Shown here piece after piece: positions 1-11,579 of a stretch of DNA of 64,000 bases. Every line of letters starts with the position of its first letter. The first letter of the stretch is position 1. This DNA comes from Siphonodentalium dalli (taxonomy: Eukaryota > Mollusca > Scaphopoda > Gadilida > Siphonodentaliidae). Location of the stretch: the NCBI GenBank assembly GCA_032622095.1, contig CP136065.1:94125343-94189342 (forward strand), in the 5' to 3' direction. Below the pieces are notes generated by a model. It ran no database searches and was not told the origin of the DNA. It saw nothing but the letters and a program-made list of their open reading frames with translations. The position numbers were made by a program, and so were the translations under genes.

Positions 1-505
1 GGATAGTGGGGTGGAGATTTACTGCCCCAGGCTAATTATCTTCTTTCCATTTTGGTCGCCTTTTTGTGACTGCTCCTGTATAAATCGGTTAGCTGCATTT
101 GTTGAGGATATATATTAGTCTTTCAATTTTTACTGAAATCGGGAAAGTAAGCAAGTCTGACCCCATCCGAGTGATCCACATCACTATTAGGTCGCCCTGA
201 CAAAAAACAATTTCCCCGTAGAAATCTCTGCAGAAATTATGTAAAATGCCAGGGACATGTAAAATTGATCTGGAGGTTACATTAATTGTTTTATATACAG
301 AGAACAGCCTGTTCCTGTATACAAGTACTCATCCTTTCCCATAAACTATGCACAGATTTTTTATGTACCAAATGAACGTTAATTTAGAGTTTATGGGCAA
401 AAACGTTGCACTAAAAAGGATGATGTCATATCTGTCAAATAGTTTTATTTCAATAATATAATATTTAGGAGTAATTCTTAATTATTAGCTTATTTTCTTC
501 TTCAG
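1..505. other. Presumed intron, no feature recognised
   Basis: No coding segment or repeat was recognised here. The stretch ends in a good splice acceptor (pyrimidine-rich TTTTCTTCTTCAG at 493-505), so it is most likely intron of the plus-strand gene whose exon follows. Confidence 0.4.
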
Positions 506-584
506 ATTGTTTATGTACTATTACTGGGCAGTTGCACATGGACACAAAAGGCTGGAGAGCTTACTGAAGAAACAGCTCATCCTG
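506..584 (+). CDS. Penultimate coding exon of an unrecognised gene
   Basis: The segment is bounded by TTCTTCTTCAG upstream and CTG|GTTAGT downstream. Read from 507 it gives 26 codons beginning LFMYYYWAVAHGHKRLESL and ending KKQLIL. The first base completes a codon from an upstream exon outside the window, and the exon ends in phase 0, matching the terminal exon at 2502. The peptide is aromatic and then basic and helical. A second frame, from 506 (IVYVLLLGSCTW...), is also open; I prefer the first because it joins the terminal exon in phase. The family is not recognised. The rest of the gene lies left of the window. Confidence 0.6.
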
Positions 585-696
585 GTTAGTATAGCGTGAC
601 ATGAAGCAAAGTACAGTAATGCCTTAAATAATTGGTTTGTGTCGAAGTATGGTTGCCTTACTCTTCTATAGCAGACATCAAGTGTAAAGTTCCCTC

Positions 697-1660
697 CAGG
701 CTTGTCAACCAGTACCGGTACCGGTACCGGCGGTATTTGGCCGTTTCAACGGTACCGGTTCTGATACTCAGTACCGACGGTTCTCGGTACTCGCCAAAAA
801 CAGTAAATAGATCAGTATAGATCGATTAAAATTGAAGGAACTTTGTTCTTTTAAGTGCCGCTTGCATTATGGTATGCACCGTATGCTACTATGTGTCAAC
901 GGATCAAGCACGCTGCGGCGGATGCCGACATAAAAGGGAACACAGAGTTTTCCGGACAGCCGTCACCCGTGCGTGGGTGGGATACTCGTTACTAGTTACA
1001 AAATTACGACTCGGACAGTCTGACCCATGCCACAGCGGCCACACACAAAATCGGCGCATTTAGTTCAGGCAACGAGTGTGTTGAAGCAATGACGCTGTTA
1101 TCATTTTATTCAACAATGTATATATGTGTCATTGACTCAATGTATGTTACATTATAACTTACATAAGAGGATTGCAGGTACATAAAATTTATTTCAGTTT
1201 GAATTGTCATTCACCATATATATATATACCCATCTTTCCGATGTATGTATTTCAGCGCCTGAAGCCCTACACATAAAAGTTCTAACACCTCTCAGGCTGC
1301 CTAAATTATGGCACATTTTAGGTGATTGTTGCATGTGGCCTTGTGGTTGATAAATCCAACTATTTAAGACTATACTAATGCATGTATGTCACACATTTAT
1401 GTGTGGTTGCTGTGGCATACACGTACGTGCATTAGGATAGTTTGACATGGTTGTATTTGTCATCCACAACAATCACCAAAAACTGGCACAAAGTGCCATA
1501 CATTACCAGTAATTACCACATTAGAATATACTCTTTTAAATGTGTGATATTAAGTGGAATAAACAATACAACACCAGTACCGGTACCGGTACCGCGGTTC
1601 CAACGCAGTACCGGTACCGGTACCGACTACCTTGGTACCGGCGGTACTTTGACAAGCCTG
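697..1660. mobile_element. hAT-like non-autonomous DNA transposon, 964 bp
   Basis: The ends are inverted (CAGGCTTGTCAA at the left, TTGACAAGCCTG at the right) and flanked by an exact 8-bp duplication, GTTCCCTC (689-696 and 1661-1668). CAG-type ends with 8-bp target duplications are typical of hAT elements. Just inside each end lies a run of ACCGGT units (about 711-780 and 1571-1643), themselves palindromic. No transposase is visible. It sits in the last intron of the plus-strand gene. Confidence 0.85.
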
Positions 1661-2116
1661 GTTCCCTCATATAAAATCACAAAATGACAATAATAAAATT
1701 GTGAAAGTAACCCGGTTTATTCCATTGAACACATTATATATGTTCTGAATTCCAGAAGAGTTGTTATCTAAAATTAGTAATATAATGTGAACAAGAGTTG
1801 GGCTTTAGCCCGGTTAATACCTACATGCGGCATATCACCTAATGTGCACATACCTATAACCCATGGCTGAGATACACAGGCAGATGGCCAAAAAGCAACA
1901 TTTTCAGATAAACAAAAATATGAACAACTCAAGAACGGAAAACCTGAACAAAACAATTGAACACTATTGAATGTCCTGATAGTGGTGAACATCCAAACCA
2001 AATTTCATTGAGATCCCACTGGCCAAAAAATCAACAATTAACAGATAAACAAAGATGAATAACTCTAGAACAAAATGACAGATCAAGACGATTTAATACT
2101 CCATTGAATGATAAAG

Positions 2117-2286
2117 CATCCAAGCCTTGAAATAGTGTGTCTGTCATTTGCAGAATGAGGTCCCCAGAGAGGGAATTTAGAATAAGGTTCCCAGAGGGTG
2201 AATTTGGTGACCCTGGCCCCACTGAATAAAGTCACCCTCTGGGACCTCATTCTGCAAATGACAGATACACTATTTGCAAGCTTGGA
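2117..2286. repeat. Palindromic hAT-type MITE fragment (GAATGAGGTCCCCAGAGGG family)
   Basis: It starts CAAGCCTTGAAATAGTGTG and contains AGAATGAGGTCCCCAGAG, then an inverted match (CTCTGGGACCTCATTCTGC) and ends near CACTATTTGCAAGC. It is the same family as the intact copy at 12673-12926, but diverged. Confidence 0.7.
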
Positions 2287-2373
2287 CAGGGTGAAGTAAC
2301 TGCATACAGCCACCGCTGACACTCAAGATTCCTCGGATGTCTTTACCAGATTATTCGTGGTGGTCACACATTA

Positions 2374-2440
2374 CATATATAAGAGAATGCATTGGCACAG
2401 GGTTTTCGCAAAATTTCAGGAAGCTCCAGTCATGGAAGAG
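2374..2440. repeat. Right half of a P2 TTAA MITE
   Basis: ATATATAAGAGAATGCATTG followed by AAGCTCCAGTCATGGAAGAG and then TTAA (2441-2444) matches the right end of the P2 family. The left half is missing. Confidence 0.65.
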
Positions 2441-2501
2441 TTAACTCCAGATATATGAGTCATTTCTCAAATACTTATACATTTTTTTTTATTTTATACA
2501 G

Positions 2502-2579
2502 GAAGGAAAGGACAAACAGTTTTTATTGGCTCGTGTCAATGAAGTACTGGCTTTGGAGACCACATCCAAACTGAACTGA
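2502..2579 (+). CDS. Terminal coding exon of the gene begun at 506
   Basis: A strong acceptor (a T-rich tract, then ATTTTATACAG) precedes GAAGGAAAGG. The frame gives 25 codons, starting EGKDKQFLLARVNEVLALE and ending TTSKLN, then TGA at 2577-2579. It enters in phase 0, exactly as the exon ending at 584 requires. The last 51 residues so joined look like two basic helices. No canonical AATAAA was found in the 300 bases after the stop. The family is not recognised. Confidence 0.6.
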   Translation, partial: EGKDKQFLLARVNEVLALETTSKLN

Positions 2580-2854
2580 TGTGTTCATGTTTAAGGCACC
2601 CTGAGAATTTCCAGCTGTTCTCTGTAGCATTGAGTACAGGCCTCATCTCAGAAAAGAATAGAATATGGAAACGCGAGGAGTGGAAGAGTGTTAAAAAACA
2701 AATGTCACAATATTTGATCGGGAATCATCGTGTTTGAAGTTGTATACTTTATGACTTCAATGTGTCATATATAATGCCTGTAGAAAGGTAGTTCAGGTAT
2801 TTATCGACCTATTTGGATATACTAGGAAACATTTTAAAGTGAATATTTATTTAA

Positions 2855-3006
2855 CCCTTTCAGTGCCAAGTTCGATTTTTGTATCAACCCATATTTCCTT
2901 GATCAATTTTCAAATTTATTGATTATAAATTATTATAATCAATAAATTTTAAAAATTATCAAGGAAATATGGGTTGATACAAAAATCGGACTTGGCACTG
3001 AAAGGG
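2855..3006. mobile_element. P1 family TTAA MITE, 152-bp hairpin
   Basis: TTAA (2851-2854) precedes CCCTTTCAGTGCCAAG, and the reverse complement of that end (CTTGGCACTGAAAGGG) is followed by TTAA (3007-3010). The whole element is one near-perfect hairpin containing ATATTTCCTTGATCA. TTAA flanks and CCCTTT ends are typical of piggyBac-type elements. Confidence 0.85.
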
Positions 3007-3063
3007 TTAAGATGTATTTTTGAGCTCAAAACGCCATATGGCTTTAAGTATATACTGACATAA

Positions 3064-3595
3064 AACGCAAATGATTCTTTAATTTCTTTTGTCATAGTTA
3101 ATTCTAAACACCGCTCTATTTAGGAGATAAACATACTGTGTTGAGATGGATATTCGGGGAATCGAGCAAGACAAGACGGCTTGCCTGCAAGTTCACAAAC
3201 TCATTTCATGCTCGATTCACTGAATATCCTACGAAACAGGGTACGTTTATCTCCATTTTAATTCAATCCCTCAACAAATTTAAAAGAACTGCACGAAAAG
3301 CACTTTTTATTGACATTACATGCTTTGAAGTGAGATATTGTTTTATCAGTGATCAAATCTATGGATACGTTCCATGTGGTTACTCGGAACAGTACAAGAA
3401 TAACCACATCTATATAAAAATATGTTCGGTTGACTTGATATGCCACTCCTGGCAGCACAGTGATGTATTTTATTTGTGTTGTCAGTGACATCGTGCTCCA
3501 TTCATAATTTGTGCACACTTCACCGACCGATACTGATGAATCAAAAACTAAAATTAGCAGCTATCGGTCAATCAGAATGCATGTTTCAGTGACAA
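3064..3595. repeat. Interspersed repeat R1, copy 1
   Basis: It matches 8780-9235 over shared blocks: AGGAGATAAAC near the start, CTGCACGAAAA and ACATTACATGCT in the middle, GGTTACTCGGAACAGTAC, and AATCAGAATGCATG near the end. Both copies carry a short inverted pair around TTCACAAAC. No coding frame is shared between the copies, so the open frame here is not called a gene. Confidence 0.6.
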
Positions 3596-4133
3596 GTATT
3601 TGAAATTGAATTAAAACGACAAATAGAAGAAAATAAAACATTTGGGAAATGTGAGAGAAATTAGCTAATTCTCTTTGGCCAAAAACAACAGAAAGGAGAT
3701 GATATATTTCTGCCCGGTGAGCTATAAGGCCTGAGTGAGTCAACTATAAAGATGAAGGAAATCCACCAAAACTCCAAAGAATTGACGATGTCCAGATATA
3801 CTGTGATTACCCCTTTACTTACATATCATTATTGGTTGTTTGTTGCTGCTGAATCAATGTTAAGATATTTTTATGAATCCGTTCTACAAATATAAAAATG
3901 GAGTATGTGAATGCATGGGCTTGTTGGTATGTCACGACTACCAGAACAGAAGAATAGAAAGAGAGTCACAGCCTCAAGTTCTATTCTTCCTTGATTGCAC
4001 AAGTGCCGTATCGACAAACCCATTCAAACATGTATCGTTCTGTGTTTATTACGTGCCACCCATCCTAGAATCAATTAATTTTTTTTTAAATTGAATAAAT
4101 TTATTCAGAAACAGACAGGGCTTTCTTGTTGTA

Positions 4134-4346
4134 CAGTAATGCCCTAATTAATCGACTGCTTAACCACAGTAGAATTATGGGTAACTTTTCAGGATTTAGT
4201 CGGAAATATGGCTTGTTGCCATTCATCGGAAAGCTCTCCCCGAGAGCTTTCCGATGAATGGCAACAAGCCATATTTCCGACTAAATCCTGAAAAGTTACC
4301 CATAATTCTGCTGTGGTTAAGGGGTCGATTAATTAGAGCATTACTG
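4134..4346. mobile_element. Mariner-like palindromic MITE, 213 bp
   Basis: A TA dinucleotide flanks each side. The ends are CAGTAATGCCCTAATTAATC and its inverted partner, and the element folds into one long hairpin (arms containing CAGGATTTAGTCGGAAATAT, loop near 4238). TA flanks and CAGT-type ends suggest Tc1/mariner mobilisation. Confidence 0.8.
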
Positions 4347-4500
4347 TATGTTATGATGCTTTCATTTATTTGTTCCAGTTTCTTGGTCAAGGGGAAACAT
4401 CATTTTCAAATGTGGAATCGCTTTTAAAAAATGACCCAGCCTAAAGCTGCTTTGCAGACATGCTGCTGATGCATGTGGCCAAAACATGTGGTTATCTCTT

Positions 4501-4687
4501 CCGTAAACCCTGAGCCTCTCATATTTAAGAGAATACATTGGCCTAACATTATTTACCTTGACCTTGTAAGCCAGTACATTCTCTTATATATGCGAGGCTC
4601 CCTATGGGAGGCTCCCATTTATAAGAGAATGCACTGGCACAAGATATTTAGAGCTGCACTAGTGCAGCTCCCATCATGAAAGGGTTG
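4501..4687. repeat. P2 TTAA MITE, partial
   Basis: It keeps the second P2 hairpin (ATTCTCTTATATATGCGAGG and its inverted partner) and the right end GCTCCCATCATGAAAGGGTT. The left terminus is degraded. Confidence 0.7.
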
Positions 4688-5093
4688 AAATGAGAATTGT
4701 AGTTTTATTAGAAAATGAATGTGACAACCAGTTCATTTCAATTTCATCTGTCGGATCAAATCATATCGCTAACCATTTGATTACTGAGCAGATTCTTTCA
4801 TTCAATTATTATCCCCTGCAAACAAATTGGCGGGGGATATCAAAATGTGTTCCATCCATCTGTGAGTCTGTCCATCCATCCGTCTGAAATTTGGAGCTTT
4901 ATATCTCAATCATCGGTGGTCGGATTTGAATGATTTATGGTATGCTGATGAACCACCATGGGGTAAAGAATATTTACATTCAACAGGTTTTGTCCATTCA
5001 TTTCATTCGTCCATCTCTGTATATCTGTCATCTTTTCATAACTATAACTTGAGTTATCATCTGGACACCATAATAATCAGCCAAGTTGTAATA

Positions 5094-5293
5094 CAGTAAT
5101 GCCCTAAATAATCGACCCCTTAACCACAGCAGAATTATGGTTAACTATTCAGGATTTAGTCGGAAATATGGCTTGTTGCCATTCATCAGAAAGCTTTCCG
5201 ATGAATGGCAACAAGCCACATTTCCGACTAAATCCTGAAAAATTACCCATAATTCTGCTGTGGTTAAGGAGTCGATTATTTAGGGCATTACTG
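5094..5293. mobile_element. Mariner-like palindromic MITE, 200 bp
   Basis: It is the same family as 4134-4346, flanked by TA on both sides, with a 100-bp stem and short loop at about 5192. It begins CAGTAATGCCCTAAATAATC. Confidence 0.85.
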
Positions 5294-5380
5294 TATTAAA
5301 TTTTAAAATCATCTGGACAGCGAGCATTCAATTATCAAATGGTCATCAGTTCTGGGAAATCCCATTTATAATTATAATCA

Positions 5381-5843
5381 AGCCTGGATATAGTGCGTCT
5401 GACATTTGCAGAATGAGGTCCCCAGAGGGTGAATTTAGTGATGTTATCCCACACAGTGGACTAGCATCACCAAATTCACCCTCTGTGCACCTCATTCTGC
5501 TTAGGCTCAACTATGCGAGAACTAGGATCAGATTGAATTTCCCCATTTGATGTTGGTGATGTTAACTAAAAACAATGTTAATTTGAGACTAAAAATACTT
5601 CCCAGAAGATGAGGTCTAAGCAAAATGAGGTCCACAGAGGGTGAATCTGGTGATGCTATCCCACAACAGAATTATGGGTAACTTTTCAGGATTTAGTCAG
5701 AAATATGGCTTGTTGCCATTCGTCAGAGTGCTTTCAGTGAGAGCTTTCTGATGAATGGCAACAAGCCATATTTCCGACTAAATCCTGAAAAGTTACCCAT
5801 AATTCTGCTGTGGTTAAGAAGTCGATTACTTAGGGCATTACTC
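5381..5843. repeat. Composite of hAT-type palindrome and mariner-like MITE
   Basis: 5381-5520 is the GAATGAGGTCCCCAGAGGG palindrome family. Part of it recurs at 5605-5664. There it joins directly, with no left terminus, to a mariner-like hairpin (5668-5843) that still ends GGGCATTACT. The join looks like an insertion or recombination junction. Confidence 0.6.
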
Positions 5844-6369
5844 TATACTCACTGAATAAAAGTATTCAAACCTGGCTCTTACTTTTAAAATGATTGTTTT
5901 GTGAATTGGGTTATCTGTCTTCAACCAGATTCACCCATTACCAATAGTCATATGCAATGACAACAGTTTTTATAGCTATTACATGCAGAGCTGTAAATAG
6001 GGTTTTCCAGACCTGGTTATCAAAGTCATCTCATGTGTTCCATTTACTGTTTTGTCTTCCTAATCCACTATTATTTATGTTGTGTGTGATAATAATATAC
6101 AGTAAGCATAATATTATGTTGTGATATTAAACTTCATCACTTTATTTTATTACAAAATCAGATTTCTAACACATAAATTATTTTAAACACACTTTATTGT
6201 TCACTACTTGATGACTCGTATTCAGCAACTGGGTTTATTTTATAAGGCAAAAAAGGTTTTTTTGTTTTTTGTTTTTTATCATGCCCTGCTGCATTGAATA
6301 ATGAAAGTGTCAATGACACTGTAGCTCAACTTGGGGAGGAGTTAATTTTATGCTGAGCAATGGAAAGAA

Positions 6370-7230
6370 TGAAAAAGAAGTCACGCTGAAGATCCATATA
6401 AATTTTGATCATGATCTGGTCTGTGGGGTACGCCAAAGGATTTAGTCATACAAAGAGTAAATTCCAAGATGGGTTTCATCGAAATTTTTTCAAATTTGAT
6501 AGCTCCCATCTAGAGGTGATTTTAAACGTGCCTGTAAATTTATAAATCAATTCGCCAATAAATGCGGGGTGTGCCGATGGATTCAAATTTGAAATCCATG
6601 ATGGCTGCTGGTGGCCATGTTTTTTTAAAACAAATTTTAGTCAAAATAGGAGGCTCCCATCTAGAGGTCACCCCAAAGATCAATATGATCAGATGCGGGA
6701 TGTGGTATGTAGGGTGTGCCAAAGGATTTAGTCATGCAAAGAGTAAAATCCAAGATGGCTGCTGGTGGCCATATTTTTCATCGAAAATCGTTCAAATTTG
6801 ATAGCTCCCATTTACAGGTGATCACAATCGTGCCTGTAAAATTTAATGAAAGTGTCTGACACTGTAGCTCAACTTAAATGGGGGATAATTTCATGTGTTT
6901 CAGTCATTAGAGCAAATAGGAATGTGTAAAGTGTAAATATCTAAGTAATACTGGGTGGCTCCCATCTGGAGGTTACCCTGAAGATCCATATGAAGTTTGG
7001 TGATGATCGGATAAGGGATGTGGCATGTTAAAACTGAAATCCAACATGGCCACTGGCAGCCATGTTTTTCAACAGAATTCAGCTGCAGAATTCAGGAAAA
7101 AAATAGTAAACTCCCATCCAGAGTTTTTCATTGAAATTCTGACAAATTTGATAGCTCCCATCTAAAGGTCACACTGAAGCTACAAATGAAGTTTGGTGCA
7201 GATCAGATGAGGATGCCATGTAGGCCATGC
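6370..7230. repeat. Degenerate tandem repeat with AGCTCCCATCTAGAGGT units
   Basis: Units recur near 6380, 6560, 6690, 6960 and 7150. Each holds GATAGCTCCCATCTAGAGGT, a GATCATATGAAG-like block, GTGCCAAAGGATTTAGTCAT and AAATCCAAGATGGC. Related sequence occurs at 12490-12660, 59041-59300 and 60895-60960. It is a dispersed repeat built of diverged units; no gene is seen. Confidence 0.65.
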
Positions 7231-7779
7231 CGATTGAAAATGTTGATGCACACACACATGGAAGACGGACACCAATCCATGGCAATAGCTAAAGCTTTAC
7301 CTTGTAAAGTTGAGCTAAAAAGGCCTGCATTAGGCATTTTTATTTCAATACCTGATGTAAGAAATATAAGAAAAATATATTTTTTTATTCGTGTTTTTAC
7401 CAACATGTCCATAGATATATAGTGGACATTAGTGTACATCAAGCTCTAAAATATCTGTGTAATCGACTTGTGGTCAGTTTATAGACAAAAATAACTAAAG
7501 TGGATAGTCAGGGGCATTATATATAATGCTTGGTAAAATCCGTCATATACTGGTAGTACAATGGCATTTTTATATAAGATTAACTAAGTTAATATGCATA
7601 ACAGTTCTCTCTACATTTTCTGGTTATTACTAGACAGAGTAAGGTATCATTGTCCATGCTTACTATGTGCAGTAAAAATAAAAGCCTCCCTCCCTCACTG
7701 ATTTGAACTTTTTTTTTACTGAGAACCAAAACTTTTTTTTATGTCTAAACCAGGCAGTTTATTTCATAGCACAAGGTAT

Positions 7780-8445
7780 GTTCGCTATGACAAGGACACA
7801 CACTGTCGATAATATAATTGACTCAATCTATCAGAATTGCCATTTGTACACAGTTTCGCGAGTAAATCGTGAACACTCACCAGATACATTCCACACACAG
7901 AGGTATATGAGTTTAGAGACTCAGACTGAATCTTTCTGTAGAATAAGTTTTGATGATATAAATATCCATTTCCCATGGTTTCTCATGATTGCAATGAACC
8001 ATGAGTCCATTCCCTGTGGTATACCAAGGTCACAATATGTTTATTCATGAGTTTTGGGAAATATGGGCCAAGATGTTGGGACATTGTAGAAAGGTTGTGC
8101 AAATTTGCAATTAATCCTTCCATGACTGGAGCTTCCTGAAATGAGAGCTTTCCGGTGAATGGCAACAAGCCAGATTTCCTAAATCCTGAAAAATTACCCA
8201 TAAATCTACTGTGGTTAAGGAGTCGATTATTTAGGGCATTACTGAATGTCGTCAATATGATTAACACTGCCTCACAACACTCACCAGATACAATTCACAT
8301 ATTTCTTACACATAGCGGTATAGAGACTCAAACTCAGTCTTTCTGCGGAATGAGTTTGGAAGATATATATTCCTTTTGCTAGTTGTGTGTTTTGCTCCAG
8401 GACCTTTCTTGCTTTTTCTCATGATTGAAATGAACCAAATATGTA
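7780..8445. repeat. Two diverged copies of one sequence around half a mariner-like MITE
   Basis: AACACTCACCAGATACA, GAGACTCA and TCATGATTG...ATGAACC occur in the same order at about 7870-8000 and 8276-8430. Between them, 8135-8245 is the right half of the mariner-like hairpin, ending GGGCATTACT. The two blocks are probably one duplicated repeat. Confidence 0.5.
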
Positions 8446-8779
8446 CTTCCATGCACGTGATTTTATGTAAACGGTGATCAACAATAGTAAAATGCCCTTG
8501 ATTGGATAATCCTATACAGCAGCGATGTCGCTTCATCCGACAACTACCGATAGCTTCGCATTGAGAGTTGCCCGGTAAACTATCTGTACTATATATAAAC
8601 CCAATTTGTGAATACAAGCCCTTGTGTTAAACAGTCTACCCCACAATTTTCTCAGCTGATAGATGAAGCAAACAATACGTTACGTTAAAATATTTATTTC
8701 AAAACCATTTCATTAATAATAAAAATAGTGATATTGTACTTCCAAGGACCAGTCTAAAGGGTAATAAATAGAGAAGTCA

Positions 8780-9235
8780 CACTTTAATAGTTTTAGTTAC
8801 TTGTCTCCTTTTTATTTAGGAGATAAACGTACTAGCAGATTCAGGCATGAAAACAGTTTGTGAACAAGCCAGCTTGCCGGCGGTTCACAAACTGTTTTCA
8901 TGATTGAATCCCCGAATATCAAATGAACAGGGTACATTTATCTTCATTGTAATTCAATCCATCAGACAAATTTTAAGAAACTGCACGAAAATTACTTTTT
9001 ATCAACATTACATGCTATGCATTGAGATATTTTTTCCAGTGCTGATATCTCTGGGTATGTTCCATGGGGTTACTCGGAACAGTACCCATGTAATTGCAAA
9101 CAACTTCCTGTTTTTGCTGCTACCATCAATCGCAATGTGTTCTATTCAAATCTGTTCACTCATCAGCAAGAGAATCAAAAACTAAACTTAGTAGCTCTAG
9201 ACCAATCAGAATGCATGTTTTAACAATATAGTAGT
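8780..9235. repeat. Interspersed repeat R1, copy 2
   Basis: It matches 3064-3595 in order. Unlike that copy it has a nearly perfect hairpin at 8850-8900 (AAACAGTTTGTGAAC and its inverse). Confidence 0.6.
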
Positions 9236-9342
9236 GACATATCTCAGGGAGAAGTTATCTCCCATGTTGCCCTTTAGGTTGCTCCCTGACGAGATGAGTA
9301 GGAGAAATTGGTTTGCATAACAAAATAGAAGAGTGTGATTAA

Positions 9343-10072
9343 CCCTTTCATGACAGGAGCTGCACTGGTGCAACATTAAAGACACTGTGCCAATGCATTC
9401 TATTATATATGTGAGTCGACCATAGGTTGCCTCACATATATAAGAGATTGCATTGGCCTAACAATTTTTTTTATCATTTTCTATAAATTTTTCTTACATT
9501 TTTAACAATTTTTATTATTTTTTATCATTTTTTCTTACAATCTATAACAATTTTTATCATTTTTTCTTATATTCCTTAATAATTTTTTTATCAGTTTTAA
9601 TAATTTTTTCTTACATTCTTTATCAATTTTTTATCATTTTTTCTTATCTTCATTAACAATTTTTAATATTTTTTATCATTATTTCTTACATTCTTTAGCA
9701 ATTTTTCATCATTTTTTCTTACATTCTTTAAAGGTACTCAATCCGATCAGGTGCTCCTAAATTACTATTTCTTTGGCCTCGGGGGTAAAAAATATTTGAT
9801 TTGAGTCGAGGAACCTACCCATCAAAGCTCAGAGTGATCAGATATCGATTTTTGAAGTTAGTTATTTCAATTGTTTGTGGGCCAGAAACACGTGTTCAAA
9901 TGGACGGTCTTGCAGATAAAGATGGATAACTCTAAAATCAAGAGCTTATTATTTATTAGGCCAACGCTTTCGCTTATATATGCGATGTGACCTATGATCG
10001 ACTCGAATATATAACAGGATGCATTTGTACAGGGTTTTCGCAAAAATTCAGGAAGCTCCCGTCATGAAAGGG
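9343..10072. mobile_element. P2 TTAA MITE, expanded by a minisatellite and a nested P5 element
   Basis: TTAA (9339-9342) precedes CCCTTTCATGACAGGAGC, and the far end is CTCCCGTCATGAAAGGG followed by ATAA. Both hairpins of the family remain (about 9395-9450 and 9960-10030). The centre (9455-9730) is an AT-rich minisatellite of roughly 30-bp units (TTTTTTCTTACATTCTTTA). A P5 element then begins at 9732 after TTAA and runs to about 9945 without a clear right end. Confidence 0.75.
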
Positions 10073-10180
10073 ATAACATATAACACAAAAAATTCAAATT
10101 AGTATAAACTGCACCAGGGTGGGGGAAGGGTGAATGATACAATTTTGCAAACTTTGATGCAATCTGACAGGCCAATTTAA

Positions 10181-10424
10181 CCCTTTCTATACTAAATACT
10201 CATTGACGAGTAGTTCCCTTAGGCAATGTTCAGATAATAAGCTCAACAAACAAACATTGGGACATTTGTTGAAGGTATTATCTGAAAAATTTCTTTTGAT
10301 GAACATGAATAATTCTGTCATCTGCTCATTACTACTACCTGAATACCCCCTCCAAATGAACAATAGACCATTCCAATTCATACTTTTATAACTGAGTGGG
10401 AGAATCCATTCAGTATAGAAAGGG
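10181..10424. mobile_element. P3 family TTAA MITE, 244 bp
   Basis: TTAA (10177-10180) then CCCTTTCTATACTAAATAC; at the right, CAGTATAGAAAGGG then TTAA (10425-10428). The interior holds AATGTTCAGATAATAAG and its imperfect inverse. Confidence 0.85.
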
Positions 10425-10611
10425 TTAAAGGGTGATAAGAGGCCTGACATTAATTTGAGTTATCGTCCTTCCTTCAAAATATACAAATTTAGGACGCGAA
10501 TGCTCAGAATAGTCAAACAAATTTAAGCTGGTTTTATGAACAAGACAAATACGTTCTTGAGCAAGTCTCATTTACCTGAGTTATCAATCTAATAAGCACA
10601 AAATTCTCGAT

Positions 10612-10763
10612 ATCTAGCGTTTTTGAGTAGATATGGAAAATTATCTCATGCGTGACCGAGACAAATGTCTATTTATCGCGAATGGCTTGCCACGAGCGAG
10701 AAATAAACATTTGTCGCAGTCACAAATGAGATAATTTTTGGTATCCACTCAAAAACACTAGAT
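10612..10763. repeat. 152-bp palindrome, probable MITE
   Basis: The left arm ATCTAGCGTTTTTGAGT and right arm ACTCAAAAACACTAGAT are inverted, and pairing continues inward through AAAATTATCTCAT / ATGAGATAATTTT and ACAAATGT / ACATTTGT. No second copy was seen in the window. Confidence 0.7.
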
Positions 10764-10779
10764 TTACTTTTTATTATAC

Positions 10780-11170
10780 GCGTGCTGTGCATATAAATTG
10801 ATCATTTGTAAAGACAACCTGGCTTCATTTAACCTTGATTCGATCCACGAAAGAGCCATCATCTATTTCGGTTGTATTTCAAAATGCACCACGATGAAAT
10901 TATATTCCCATGCATGGCCATCAATTAAAGAATACCCATTATAACCGGGTCAAATTCAAATCTAATACCTCATAATAGAATTACACAAATGCTGCTATAT
11001 ATGGTTAACATTTTACAATTCAATGATATTTATTCAAGAAATTTGGTTACATCATAGACGTCTGTAATGTAAAAGCTACAACGATAGTGTAATTTTCTAT
11101 ATCTTCATTGCTAGCGGTGGATAACGATTATTATCTGTTAGCTATTTCTTCTATAATCTATTGTTGAGCG
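10780..11170. repeat. Interspersed repeat holding the empty P5 target site
   Basis: It is homologous to 48770-48853 plus 49325-49450 (GCTGTGCATA, AACCGGGTCA, CTATATATGG then TTAACATTTTACAATTC). The TTAA at 11005-11008 is uninterrupted here, whereas the other copy carries a 463-bp P5 element at the same place. Confidence 0.75.
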
Positions 11171-11579
11171 TATAATAAATCATTTTATGTTTTTTGACTC
11201 CAACCAAAATAGTCAGACCATGCTGGTTTTTGACAGAGATATAAACATTGTTTAGATTGTCACATGAAAGGAATATCAACAACAATTGGTCAGAGCCAGA
11301 AGTAAGAGTAATAGCTTGCACCATAACTTAGTGAACCTTTTGATGGAATTTCATAATAATCATATTTAAATTTCATAATAATATGACTTCATACATGTTT
11401 AGTTATGAACACAGTGCCATCAGGATATACAATAAACACTTCTGGCATGGCACATAATTCCTGTAGCTAGAACTAGAAGTCGAGCTAATTAAATAACATT
11501 CTTTACACTGTATTATAAAAAATATTAATAAAAATCTTCTAAAATCCAAATAAATTCAACAATTATAAAACAATATTTA

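Noticed and set aside
3138-3518. Open frames of 116 and 86 codons on opposite strands.
   Set aside because: The region is repeat R1; the second copy (8780-9235) does not keep either frame.
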